DNA of 64,000 nt from Prosopocoilus inquinatus (Eukaryota > Arthropoda > Insecta > Coleoptera > Lucanidae): contig CM069876.1 of NCBI GenBank assembly GCA_036172665.1, positions 41,075,001 to 41,139,000 on the forward strand, written 5' to 3'. Of this stretch, positions 1 through 10,577 are shown piece after piece. Below the pieces are notes generated by a model. That model searched no databases. It had not been told where the DNA came from and saw only the letters and a list, made by a program, of their open reading frames with translations. Position 1 is the stretch's first letter. Each line of letters opens with the position of its first letter. Position numbers and translations under genes: made by a program.

Positions 1-2020
1 GATATGAATCAGTCTGAAACGTGGTGAACGGATTTATCTAAGATATGCGGAATCGGATGACTCTTAATTCTTAATTGAGATCATTCTTCTTGTGAGGGGG
101 TCAAGTTCATTGCTGCTTCAGTAAACAAATTAAATAATGACGAGGTACGTAAGCAACATGCGACATCTACATCCAACCCAAATTGCTTTATGTGCCTCGT
201 GTGTCCCCAAAGATGCTCTCCTCTAATTGTCGTTGATTAATTAAACGCCCGACGTTTCGCATTTTACGGAGAATCGTCCAAATTAAGCATTCGCCGAATG
301 CGTCCGGTTAAAACTTAGGTTTGGGCAACGCCGTTGTTTCCGGAGTTATCGGGGCGCCTAAATTTCAGGCGGCAGCGGCGCAGCAATTGGGGGGGTAGGT
401 AATTAAATTAGTTGGAGCTCGGTTCGGTTGCAAAAGCGTATTGTGCGCTTCGCGATAAGTCGCTTCATTTAACTGCACCATCAAAGCACAATTAATCAGT
501 GTTTGAAGAGGAGGTCTTTGGGTCTTTGATACCGGATGGATAAATTTACTAGTTGGTAATTGAATTTACACATTGCTCTTGTTTCGTGGTAGGTTACAAA
601 TATCGTGGGTGTTTTTGGGTAAATTTCAACTTCATAACTTCTTAATATTAGCAGTGCTGTGCAATAAACTAATTTGTAGTTTCTTTTCTGCATCCTATTA
701 TGCGACCGGATCATTTTAGTTGAGCACTCGGCTCTTAATCACTTAGCAACAGAGGAAGGATATTCATTATCTCAACAATTACATTCTGCAGAATGCACAT
801 GAACCGCATAATTTATAGTTTTCTCGGAACTAGCAACGTACAGTGCCGTACCTACACAAATGCACAGGCAGTAATTACGCGAAAGTAAATTAGACCGGGC
901 GAGGCAACGCCAACGGCTCCTAACAATTTCAGAGATCGTAAATTAAGCCCCCCCCCCCCCTCTGCGAATGCTATTAAACCGAAAAACGTACCCATATTTT
1001 TTTTTTAATCCCGGAATTTCTACGTCTCTTCCGATCAATAACACAACAAACAACGCGCTGTGGTGTGGTTGGCTTCGTCGGGGAATTCCCGCCGCAAATG
1101 CGACGCTTATAGTTTTCATAAATTACATTCTTGCTGAATAACAAATCGCCGACGTTTCGGACGCCATAAATCTACATCAGGGTATGCTGAGTGCGTTCAT
1201 AATTTCGCATTGCCGGTGGTAAATGATTGCCGTAGTTTAATGAGAGGGCACGCCATGTATCAATCTGTTTCAATCCATTATTTTGTGTTATGGGGGAAGG
1301 GGAGGATTCCCGTTGATTAGTCGGTCGATAACGCCATTTAAATGAGGATTGCTTGCCGCGTGTTTTTGATTTAAAAAACAAAAACAGGAAATAGCAGCTT
1401 TGCTACTAAATTCAAATGAAGTTATTTTCAAATAGGAGATTAAAAGGTTTTGATTTAGAATTATTGGTTTAAAAAAAACGTTATAACTCACGTTATAAAT
1501 GCTTTGTTAATGCTCCGGCGGAAAACATAAAACGTTTCGTTTGTTTTGTGTTAAGAGTCAAAGTATCGTGAATTGTTGACTCTCTGATAAAAAAGTTTCG
1601 TATCGTACAAACACATTGCGTTTGTTCCGCATTTTACAATGATGATGACGATATGTTTTATCTACGGAAAAATCAAATAAAAATTGGAAATGTAAGCTCG
1701 GTTAAAAAATTTAAAAAATAAATCTCCTTTACTCATTTTATTTAGCATTCTAGTTTTACCTTGGCTGTTGTTTTTTTTTCTATTGAAAATTCTCTTGTGC
1801 CTGAATTTGTCGTATTTATTTCAACATCAAACAGTATACACTGTTGGTCTTGTCAGCTCTATCTTTGGCTTTTATTGTCAATAAATGAAGGATAGTTGAA
1901 GTTGAGTTACTGCAATGTTGCAATGCTGTCACCGCTGACATCTTCCTAAGTGAGGCACCGGTAGATTTATGTAGCTATCTCGTTTACTCACGCGGTTTAT
2001 ATTGCTCTGTCTCACTATAA
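1..2020. other. Non-coding stretch, no gene recognised
   Basis: No reading frame here resembles a known protein and no tRNA or repeat family was recognised. The only simple feature is a run of 13 C at 948-960, closely followed by an A/T-rich tract. It is best described as upstream intron or intergenic DNA of the trio locus. Confidence 0.5.
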
Positions 2021-2164
2021 CCAGGGAACGGAATTATATATTTTGTTCGATTAAATACAAACGAGACGGCAAACGTATAATACTGTAGTGATGCGGGAAT
2101 ACCCACAACGCTTGTTGCCGCCTCGTTCGAAAAAACCGAACAAAATATATAATTCCGTTCTGTA
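2021..2164. mobile_element. Foldback MITE, about 144 bp
   Basis: The two ends are long inverted repeats. The left arm (from GGAACGGAATTATATATTTT at 2025 through the GACGGCAA region) is complementary to the right arm ending ATATAATTCCGTTC at 2160, over roughly 48 bp with few mismatches. The 7-bp direct repeat ACTATAA stands at 2014-2020 and 2165-2171 and is a candidate target-site duplication. The left end reads CAGGGAACGG, which resembles hAT-type termini, but a clean 8-bp duplication is not seen, so the superfamily is open. There is no coding capacity. Confidence 0.7.
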
Positions 2165-3094
2165 ACTATAAATAACAATTGTTAGTTTTTGCGAAACCAA
2201 CAGTTAAATTATAAATAAAATTCATAAACTAATCTATTACATGACTAGAGTCGGTCGTAAACTTCTGTAATTGTATACATAATAGAATTAGTTATTAGCA
2301 AAAAAAGACATTAAATGCAACTTTCAGTTAGAAAGTCCCACCATAGATGTGGGGTCTCCCACGTTGTCCTCCTCAACAATTTAATTATCAGTTCCACAAA
2401 CTTTCGTCTAACACAATGTGACGATTCAGGAAACGTACATAGGTACGTACGTGCTCACCATCTGCAATAAAGTAGAAATTAATTAATTAATCGCTTTGAT
2501 AATTATTGTGGGGACCGTTAAATTAGTCGTTCGTGAGGTATTTACGACGTTCGACTAATTGCTTCTTTCGTTTATTGTTGGCCTGTGAGTTTTCTATTTT
2601 CTGAAAGGCAAATCTGAGCCGCCTTTGTGAACGTTCCTTTATTAAATTCGTTAGTGCTTGGCTAAACTAGATAATGGGGTTATTATGTTTCGGAGGAGAT
2701 GTATTTTTGTCTTGTTCTTTATTGAATGTAAAAAGTACACAATAGGATAGACCTCTAATTAAAGAACGAGCTTTTGGTTTTCATTGTTTTCTTTTTTTTG
2801 TTAAACTGGATCTTATTTTAATTTTCGTCGCCGATCTCTCAGCTAAATTTTCTTTAATAATACGTATTCTGTCCGGTTATAAAGTTTAAAACCCTTTTAT
2901 TTATAATGATTTAATGATAACTGGCATATGATTGATTCTTAAATTGTTGAATCTCTTTGTTAATTGTTTGTAAACATAACTGGATGTTAAAGTAAGTAAA
3001 TTATCTTACAGTCTTTCAATTAACAATTCATATTTGATTTTATTGAAAATAATGGTTCCATAGGTTTGCCTGACTTTCCAAAAAAATGATTTTG
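2165..3094. other. Non-coding stretch, nothing recognised
   Basis: AT-rich sequence without a convincing reading frame, RNA gene or repeat. An oligo-A run at 3080-3086 lies just 3' of the neighbouring minus-strand tRNA gene and serves as its pol III terminator. Confidence 0.4.
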
Positions 3095-3167
3095 TGGAGG
3101 CGCCGGGTATCGATCCCGGTACCTCTCGCATGCTAAGCGAGCGCTCTACCATCTGAGCTACGCCCCC
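3095..3167 (-). tRNA. tRNA-Ala-AGC: tRNA-Ala (AGC), copy 1
   Basis: Read on the minus strand the 73-nt gene folds into a complete cloverleaf. The acceptor GGGGGCG pairs with CGCCTCC (one G-U) and the discriminator is A. The D arm is GCTC/GAGC. The anticodon stem CTCGC/GCGAG encloses loop TTAGCAT with anticodon AGC. The T stem CCGGG/CCCGG encloses ATCGATA, a T loop seen in eukaryotic tRNA-Ala. Internal A box (TAGCTCAGATGG) and B box (GGGATCGATACC) are intact and there is no CCA or intron. A run of seven T on the coding strand (3080-3086 on plus) terminates transcription. This copy differs from the other three by one base in the T loop (A instead of G). Confidence 0.97.
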
Positions 3168-3260
3168 TTGATTGTTAAAAAAATCACTTGCGGTTGGGAT
3201 CGTATAATTCGCTCTACTTTCACTCTGCAAGAGCGGCTAATTTTATTACTCACGGTTTTA

Positions 3261-4055
3261 ATTCAATTTTGCTAATGTTTTCTTTCCCCTTCTTTCAATT
3301 AGGCATCCATTTAGGGATGTTTTGGGGGAACCTTGAAACAAGAAGAAGATGCAAAGTAAATTTGGCTCATCATTAAGACTGCAAAATGCTTTTGGAGAAT
3401 ACCAATTATACTATAATTGGGTTCACGTCGATTTTTAAGAAGCATGATTCGCAGTTTTAGTTCAATTTTGCTATTGTTCTTTCCCCTTCTTTCAGTTAGG
3501 CATCCGTTTGGGAATGATTTTTGGGGCTCTTCAATTTTGCTATTGTTTTATTTGCCCTTCTTTCAGTAAGGCATCCATTTAGAGATGTCTTGGGGGTCCT
3601 TGAAACTAGAAATGGATGCAAAGTAAATTTGGTTCATCCTCAAGACCACAAACTGCTTTTGGACAATACCAATTAAACTGTAAGTGGGTTCGCGTCAGTT
3701 TTATAAGAAATATAAATCGCGATCCTAGTTCAATTTTGCTATTGTTTTCTTTCTTCTTTCTTATGTTGTGCATAGATGTGATGTTTCGGGGGTACTCTTT
3801 ACTGTTGGGCATACAATTCGACACTACTTCCCCTTCAACGGCGAGAAGGTTTGGAAGTAACAAAGCCATGGAACACTTTATACGTACACAAAAATACATT
3901 CAAGCTCCTCAGGTCCTGACAAGTCTGTGACTTATAGGACCCCGTTTGGCAAACACCGAAGATTAAAAAAAAAATTGTAAAGTAAATTAAGAAATTTAGC
4001 CCATCTTCAAAACTACAAAATGCCAACAGTTAAGTGGTTCTACGTCAGTTTTTTT
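3261..4055. repeat. Degenerate ~200-bp tandem repeat, SINE-interrupted
   Basis: Units begin with TTCAATTTTGCT at 3261, 3461, 3528 and 3729 and continue with a GGCATCC, TGGGGG, GCAAAGTAAATTTGG, GACCACAAA, ACCAATTA order. The unit starting at 3461 is a 67-bp fragment; the others are about 200 bp. The fourth unit is broken near 3790 by a SINE body and resumes at about 3977 (GTAAAGTAAATTAAG...CTACGTCAGTTTT). No coding function is apparent. Confidence 0.7.
3790..3976 (+). mobile_element. tRNA-SINE body, 5'-truncated copy
   Basis: The stretch from ATTCGACACTACTTCCCC through GGCGAGAAGGTTTGGAAGTA to GGTCCTGACAAG matches the body of the full SINE at 15904-16148. It lacks the tRNA-like head and ends in GATT plus a run of A. 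The copy sits inside the fourth unit of the surrounding ~200-bp repeat, so it inserted after that repeat amplified. The left boundary is approximate. Confidence 0.65.
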
Positions 4056-4984
4056 TATGAGAACATAAGCGTAGGTGAATGAACATGTGATTCCCCCGCC
4101 CCCATCTCTGAATACAATCGAATTTTTTCAACATTTTGAGCGTGGAAGGCAAAAGCGGGATATGTTAAATATAAAATCGAAGTTGATTTGTAAACTACTT
4201 TAAATCTTACAGCGGCCTATTATAACAAAAGACGAAACAGAATGGAAAAGAGGATCCGAGATTTAAAAAATTCAGTTGCACTTAAACGTGGTAAGCAGAA
4301 ATCATAAAGACCAGAAGAAAGACGATAAAGCAAAGAAAGTACGAATGTGCAATGATAATGCTAATAAAACATAGAAGGCATTAAATTGCAGAAATGTCAA
4401 GTATTAAACGAAAGGAGACCCATTGGTTATGGATTGTATTTATAATAAATGGTAATCGAATGAAAAAAAAGTAGAAGTAAAAAAAAGCTAAGGGTTCGCT
4501 TGAAATTTGGGTAGCCCTGGGGTGGATTTAGGAAGGGAAGGAAGGGTCACCTATTTAATATTGTTACAATCTGTTTGTTTATTGTTTACTATGTGTAAAA
4601 AATAAATACACAAATAGAATTCAATTAATTAATTAAAAACACACAATCGCAAAGCGTAGATTCAGTTACAAACAAATTGTTACTGATCTTCCATTTGTGC
4701 CTTGAAGAAATTAAAAACTCGGAAACTTCGGATCCAGAATAACCCATTTCTTGGTTTTATGACGTGGTTTCCTTTACAAGTTTAATTTTATCGGATATTT
4801 TGTTAGTTACCCTCAGGTGTAAAAATTTTCCCTTAAAGAAATTTTCTCGCGTGGTCCTTTACATCCAGATCTTCCTCGAGGCGAAATCGATCCTTTTTCA
4901 AGCAAATCCAGAAAAATAGCCGAAAGGTGAAGAATTTTTGTTATTTTATAATTTTATTTCAAATCTGTTCATGTCTGAACATTT
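4056..4984. other. Non-coding stretch, nothing recognised
   Basis: AT-rich sequence with short A runs and a C-rich patch near 4092. No gene or clear repeat is seen. Confidence 0.35.
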
Positions 4985-6090
4985 CAGAGTTGAAAATGTA
5001 TTCACTTTTATGCCATTCACATCTTTTTCCCTTTTGAGAAATGTTGTCTTTTGGAAGGGATCCACAAGCGGAGAGAATTGGCAAGAGCTGTGAGCTTTGC
5101 GAGTAATAATTTTCCGCTTTCAAAAAATAAAACATCAGTACTTTCTGGCGATTTCAGAATATACGGTTAAAGAATGTTTCGAGCAGTGGAAAAGCTCTGG
5201 ATTTTGCGTGCGACTTCGGAAGGCCTTTCCTCTGAAGACCACTTATAATTTTCTTTAAGTAAATGCTATCCCAATACTTTTTGATCGTACACCCAGTGTT
5301 TGCCTGAACTGTATTGACTTCTGAGCCCATTATTTCTTTTATAATCGCGTAGAACCGTGTATTAATGCATTCACTTTTATGGCGTTCACATCTTATCATT
5401 TTTGAGGGTTGTTCTGTTTTTTGAAAAGAGGAAGATCCACATTCAGAGAGGGAGGGGGAGTTGGCAAGTACCGCAAGCTTTGCAAATAACATTCATCCAC
5501 TTTCCAAAATTAAAACGTCAATAGTTTCTGGCTATTTCAGAATAGTTTCGAGCAGTGGAAAAGTTCTAAATTAAGCGTGCGGCTTCGGAAGGCGATTCTT
5601 CCGAAGACCATTTGTAATTTTTATTAAATAAATCCCATCCCAACACTTTTTGATCACGTGTTGGTTGTACACCCAGTCTTTGCCTAAAGGGTTTTGACTT
5701 CCAAGCCCATTCTTTCTTTTATAATCGAATCCAACCGATTATAAATGCATACAATTTTATGTCGTTCACATCCTATCATCTTTTCTCCTTTTTGAAGGAT
5801 GTTTTTTTTTTGGAAAGGGGGAGATCCACTTGAAGAGAGAATTGGCAGCTTTGCAACTAATATTTTTCCGCTTTCCAAAAATAAAACATCAATAGTTTCT
5901 GGCTGACTTACAATGTATGGTTAAAGAAAGTTTCGATTATGCGTTTGGCTTAGATAAATCCCATTACAACACTTTTTGATCTTGTATTGTATGTACACCC
6001 ATTCTTTGCCTAAACTGTTTTGACTTCCGTGCACATTTTTTCTTTTGTGATCGCCTAGAACCGACTATAAAGGCTTAGTAGAACTTAATT
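4985..6090. repeat. Degenerate tandem repeat, ~370-380 bp unit, three copies
   Basis: The landmark TTCACTTTTATG followed by CGTTCACATC recurs at 5001, 5370 and about 5750 (spacing 369 and 380). Each unit carries, in order, AGATCCAC, GAGAGAATTGGCA, a CTTTGCAA segment, TTTCCAAAA, ATAGTTTCTGGC, TTCGAGCAGTGGAAAA, TGTACACCCA and CTTTTATAATCG. The third copy is shortened. Short reading frames cross units but are not conserved, so this looks like a local satellite rather than a gene. Confidence 0.75.
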
Positions 6091-6299
6091 AAGTTCACTC
6101 ATGTTAAAGAAAACTTCCGTTAATCATTTTGGGAAAATAATGGTGGAGGTGTAGGGGATTGTCGCGTCGCGTCGTCTTCATTATGTACGGAAGACCAATA
6201 TACCGTAGTTTTGAGTAAGTAAATTGAAAAAAAATGAAAGGCCTTTGAATAAAAATAGTTGAGCTTCTTATTTTGTAAAAATTGAAAAAAGGTAATCCT

Positions 6300-6372
6300 T
6301 GGAGGCGCCGGGCATCGATCCCGGTACCTCTCGCATGCTAAGCGAGCGCTCTACCATCTGAGCTACGCCCCC
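6300..6372 (-). tRNA. tRNA-Ala-AGC: tRNA-Ala (AGC), copy 2
   Basis: The 73-nt minus-strand gene has the same cloverleaf as the copy at 3095: anticodon AGC in loop TTAGCAT, acceptor closed by GGGGGCG/CGCCTCC, and T loop ATCGATG. It is identical to the copies at 7154 and 10505. A and B boxes are intact, and six T on the coding strand (plus 6285-6290) form the pol III terminator 10 nt beyond the gene. The perfect preservation of stems indicates a functional gene. Confidence 0.97.
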
Positions 6373-6600
6373 TGTGATACTTCCAACGTACGTTGGTGTT
6401 CAGGCCATGTGAATGTTCCAGTTTCGCACTCATAATATGTGGATCACTGACGTAATAGTCTTGAATACATTAAACAACTCGAATACCGTCGCCTCGTTCG
6501 CGCTTTTAGAGTTCATTTTATGAAGATTAGTCTTGCTTCAGGACTATATTTTTGGCTTTAAAATTTTTATTTTGCAGTTCTTTTCACTGAAGAAAATAAA

Positions 6601-7125
6601 ACATGTTCTTTGCTTATAAATCTTATTATACTTTCTAAAATATTTTTACTTTGTATAATTCTTTCGGAATACGAAAGGTGAAATGGAGAAGGAGGTCACT
6701 CAAGGAGTTTATTTGAAATTGAAGCAACTGTGTACCTAGGAATGGACTCGCAGATAATGAGGAAGATGATGATGATGGTGATTATGAAAAAGGGACAACT
6801 GACTTTCTTTTCTTTACAAAATAGGACTTTGACTTAATGTCCTTCTTCATCATGGAATGGCTCTTCAAAACATGTTTTTTGTTTATAAATCTCATTATAC
6901 TTTCTAAAATATTTTGACTTTTATACAATTTTTTCGGAATCCAAATGGTGAAATGGAGGAGGAGGTCTCTCAAGGTGTTTATTGGAAATTGAAGCAACTG
7001 TGTATCTAGAAATGGACTCGAAGATGATGATGATGGTTATGTAAAAGGAACAACTGACTTTCTTTTCTTTACAAAATAGGACTTTGACCTAATGTCCTTC
7101 TTCATCATGGAATGGCTCTTTGGGG
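6601..7125. repeat. Tandem duplication, ~269 bp, two copies
   Basis: The block beginning ACATGTTCTTTGCTTATAAA at 6601 is repeated from 6870. Both contain TCATTATACTTTCTAAAATA-like sequence, GGTGAAATGGAG, AGGAGGT, TTGAAGCAACTGTGTA, a GATGATGATG run and CTTTACAAAATAGGACTTTG. Divergence is modest. The second copy ends just before the tRNA gene at 7154. No protein is recognised. Confidence 0.8.
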
Positions 7126-7153
7126 CAAAAATTATGTTTTAAAAAATTGAGTG

Positions 7154-7226
7154 TGGAGGCGCCGGGCATCGATCCCGGTACCTCTCGCATGCTAAGCGAG
7201 CGCTCTACCATCTGAGCTACGCCCCC
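7154..7226 (-). tRNA. tRNA-Ala-AGC: tRNA-Ala (AGC), copy 3
   Basis: Identical over 73 nt to the copies at 6300 and 10505, with anticodon AGC, intact A and B boxes and fully paired stems. The coding strand ends in a six-T terminator (plus 7141-7146) 7 nt past the gene. It lies immediately beside a 269-bp tandem duplication, but the tRNA itself is not part of that unit. Confidence 0.97.
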
Positions 7227-7882
7227 ATGATGACTGTACATATTTACGATTGCTGCAGGGTTGTACTTTTACACCTATGAATTGTATGATGAACACAGAA
7301 AGCCGTAATTTAAGAACCTCTCCTTTCCACTTCTTAACGAATGTTTTGTTAATCCAAACTTTCGTAAAGCAAACGTGAACATGATGATATGATGATGTTT
7401 GTCTTTTTTGACTGTGAATATCCGTAGATACGTGTCTTTCGCATGCCGGGCGACTTTTGTACATCTTAACTTAATACAACATGTGAAATACGTTTACTTT
7501 GCAATGGTAATGTTACTTCGATCCGTAAATACATATTCTATTTTTGCCACAAATGAATTTTGTTTATCTAAAGACGCAGGGAAGAAAAGGGGGACTCGCT
7601 AACTACATCCTCACGCGACTTTAAACAAGCATTAAGCCGCCGCGACACCTAGAGGGTGAGAAATGGTTTAATGTTCGTCTGGAGCTCTTCAAGCTTGGAT
7701 GGGTATCTCTCTCACCCAAGTTTCCAAGCTGACTATTTCAAATAAGTCTTTTTCTATAACGCAAAATTAATTGTAGAACCTTTAGAGCTTTCGTAAAGTA
7801 AGTAGTCAGTAATAATTCACGTCCGTATGAGACCAGAGCAAATGAGGTGTCCTGCAAGGGGCTATTGCATTCATTATTAACG
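7227..7882. other. Spacer between tRNA genes
   Basis: No gene recognised. A small imperfect hairpin (AGCTTGGATGGGT ... ACCCAAGTTTCCAAGCT) lies at about 7691-7729. Confidence 0.35.
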
Positions 7883-7963
7883 GGGGGCGTAACTCGAATG
7901 GAAGAGCGCTCGCCCAAAACATATGAGGAGAGCGCGTGGTAACGATCGATGCCCTATACCGCC
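7883..7963 (+). pseudogene. Decayed tRNA-Ala-like relic
   Basis: The sequence starts GGGGGCGTAACTCGAATGG and continues GAAGAGCGCTCGC, matching the acceptor, D arm and first half of the anticodon stem of the neighbouring tRNA-Ala genes. The anticodon region is scrambled and expanded, and the T arm survives only as GATCGATGCCC. It lies on the opposite strand to the four intact genes. It cannot fold into a full cloverleaf, so it is called a pseudogene. Confidence 0.65.
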
Positions 7964-8489
7964 ACTGGATTATTTGATTTATTGGACTTCCGAAGAACTA
8001 TTGTTTTGCTCTGTGCATTCCAGTAAAGCGAAGCTTTAGAAATAATTTTAATTTAAGGTTTTAGTAAATGAAATTTGATTCACGTATTGTATAGTTGCCG
8101 TTTCAGCCTGCAATGAAGTACGATTATTCATATTCGGTTTGTTGACATATCAACGACCCATATGTTAATGTAGCATAACGCCTGCATAGCATGTGTGCGG
8201 CGATATCGAAATCGCTACTGTTTATTTAAGCTTGGAACAAATCAATAAGAATACAGCAAGTGTGTCAGTCAAGTCAATCTGTTCCTGTACCAGAATATTA
8301 TTTTTCTCTGCGTGGCTTCTTCAATGTTTCATTTCATGAAGAAACTTTTATACTATTCCATGTGAAAAAATTCCAGCGTTTTTGCTTTGGTAGACAATGG
8401 CATACATCAATCAATCCCATTGGTTTCCTTTCAGCGACGACTTCGCTTTTGAACTTTTTGCGTTTTCCAAGTGAAGTACTAAGATGGTA
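7964..8489. other. Non-coding stretch, nothing recognised
   Basis: No gene, RNA or repeat family was recognised. A 114-codon open frame starts at 8260 (+) and runs into the following tandem repeat; it resembles no family known to me. Confidence 0.3.
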
Positions 8490-8965
8490 TTCTGAAGATC
8501 AGCCAAAATTTGAAAGCAAAGTAGGTGATGAGTTAAATAAATCTAGAATGGAGAACGGGAATAACAGAAGTCCTTCAGAACAGAACAGAACTTCTTCCAA
8601 CTAAGATGAGCTTCTAAAGTAGACTACCCAAGATATCAAGACAAAATAGAAGATAAAATGAACAAATTAGAAAAATCATGAACGTAAAAGTGGTGCTTTG
8701 GTTACGATTTTCTTTGAAAGAAAATCCAAAACCAAAATACTCCAGTTGAAATACTGACGTGGACTTCTGAAGAAGATCAGCCAAAATAGAAGATGAAACG
8801 AATGAGTTAAAGAAATCAAAAAGGAAGAACAAACAAAAATAGTAAAAGAACAACAGAAGTCCAAACCTATTTCAACTAAGATGGCCTTCTAAAGTAGGCA
8901 ATCCAAGATATCACGCCAAACAGAAGATGAAATGAACGCTTTAGAGAAACCGTAAACGTGAATAT
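8490..8965. repeat. Tandem duplication, ~275 bp, two copies
   Basis: AGATGAGCTTCTAAAGTAGA followed by ATCCAAGATATCA-type sequence and GAAGATAAAATGAAC begins at 8604 and recurs from 8879 with AGATGGCCTTCTAAAGTAGG. The preceding TCTGAAGA..GATCAGCCAAAAT segment is likewise present twice (about 8491 and 8766). The repeat is A-rich and purine-biased, with no protein match. Confidence 0.7.
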
Positions 8966-9924
8966 GTTCTATAGTTTCGTCCTAAGAATACGATAATAAT
9001 TGTGAACTCGACGAACAACCAAGAAACCTGGACAGAATTTCAAGGCAAAACAGACGAGTTAGAAGTCATAAAAGTGAGAGCAGTTAAAAATAGGAGGAGC
9101 ACTGCTAGCTGTGAACAAAAACAAGCGAAAATTAAAATAAGCCCTGAATTGGACATCATATAAAAATTTAAGGAGAATAGTCCAACAATATTTTGATTTT
9201 AAAAGAGACTTAAGTGCTGGAAATCTACAAGTTTGGGCCGAGAAAGTCAATATAGATGGTGTTTGGAAACAGAAGAATGAAAAAGGAGAAAATCGGATGT
9301 AAAATCGCAAGTAAAGAGGAAAGAGGCGTAGTACCTTTAAATTTCTGGCCTAAAGGAGGTCTGATGTGTGCGCTAATCTTTTTCTGTATCATCAGTCAAT
9401 CTGTTTATCAAACATTTTCAAAGATTTTTAATTGAAGTCGACTCTTGTCCGATGAAATTTGAAATTTTTTAATGGATATCAAGCGATCGTGAAACATTGA
9501 GTGTTCCATCCGATTTTACAGTGTCCGTTTAAAGTTTAAAAACTATTTTCCCAAAGATTTTTGCGTTGTTTTCCAAAAGACTCAGTATTCCAGAGCTTTT
9601 CATGTTTTTTTCTTGCTCACATTTGACAATTTTGCATGGTGTGGATGGAAGCTGATGGATACTTTTCTGCTCTTCTCATGGCGCTTATGAATTTTTTTCC
9701 TAACTGAATACCAAATGACGAGAATTTGGCATTAGAAATGAACTCTACTTAGCCAGAAATTGAAGACGTGACTGTAAGTAATGGAAATCTTAAAGAAAAA
9801 TACTGGATATCTTTAGATTGGAGAAAGTTACGAACGGTAAACTAAAATTCCAATTGGTCCTCGATAGAATTGAAGAATTTTTTTCATCCACACCCATAAA
9901 AAGGCTGGTAAAAATTTAATGGAA
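8966..9924. other. Purine-rich non-coding stretch
   Basis: Purine-biased spacer with no recognised gene. Short frames on the minus strand reflect the composition only. Confidence 0.3.
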
Positions 9925-10135
9925 GAAGTAAAGAAACCCAAAAAGAAGAGAATCGAACGGCGATTTTGAAGAAGCTGGGGAATCAAACCAATTACGTGAT
10001 TAGAAGACAAAGTCCAGGAAAGAAATTAAGAAATCAGCAAAACCCAAAAAAAGAAAGAAGGAAATCGAATGACGATTTTGAGGAAGCAGAGAAGTCAAAA
10101 CCAGTCACATGATTAGAAGTCCAGGAAGACTAGAA
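9925..10135. repeat. Tandem duplication, ~107 bp, two copies
   Basis: AAACCCAAAAAGAAG...ATCGAACGGCGATTTTGA...GTGATTAGAAG...GTCCAGGAAAG from about 9933 recurs from about 10039 with ATCGAATGACGATTTTGA and ATGATTAGAAGTCCAGGAAG. Confidence 0.7.
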
Positions 10136-10504
10136 ACCTGTAAGTTCTAAACTCTCTAGTCTTTGGATGTCCGTCCAATCAAAGTGACGGGATTAGACGT
10201 GGACCATCCAAATAGCCAGTACTAGATACTCATGTTATTTTCGCCACAATGTTCCCAAATGGGCTGATTTCAATTGGAACATCCCTGATACAACACCTGC
10301 ATTGAATTGTGGATTAATTTGTCAGAAATTTCATCAATTTTGTTTTTGTTTTGTTTGGAATTGCACTGATAAAAGAAGCGCTGTGTTAATCTGGAATCGT
10401 TTTACATTAGATTTAAAGAGAATTCATACGAAAGATAGAAGTTTGGCGTGCAAAAGTGAAGCGAACTGGGCTAGTTGACAATAAATTTCCAGGAAAAGAG
10501 AAAG

Positions 10505-10577
10505 TGGAGGCGCCGGGCATCGATCCCGGTACCTCTCGCATGCTAAGCGAGCGCTCTACCATCTGAGCTACGCCCCC
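10505..10577 (-). tRNA. tRNA-Ala-AGC: tRNA-Ala (AGC), copy 4
   Basis: 73-nt minus-strand gene identical to the copies at 6300 and 7154: anticodon AGC, discriminator A, intact A and B boxes. A four-T run on the coding strand (plus 10494-10497) is the likely terminator and is the weakest of the four. It completes a loose minus-strand cluster of four genes spread over 7.5 kb. Confidence 0.96.

Noticed and set aside
948..960. Run of 13 C as a functional element
   Set aside because: A homopolymer alone gives no function; it may be a replication-slippage tract.
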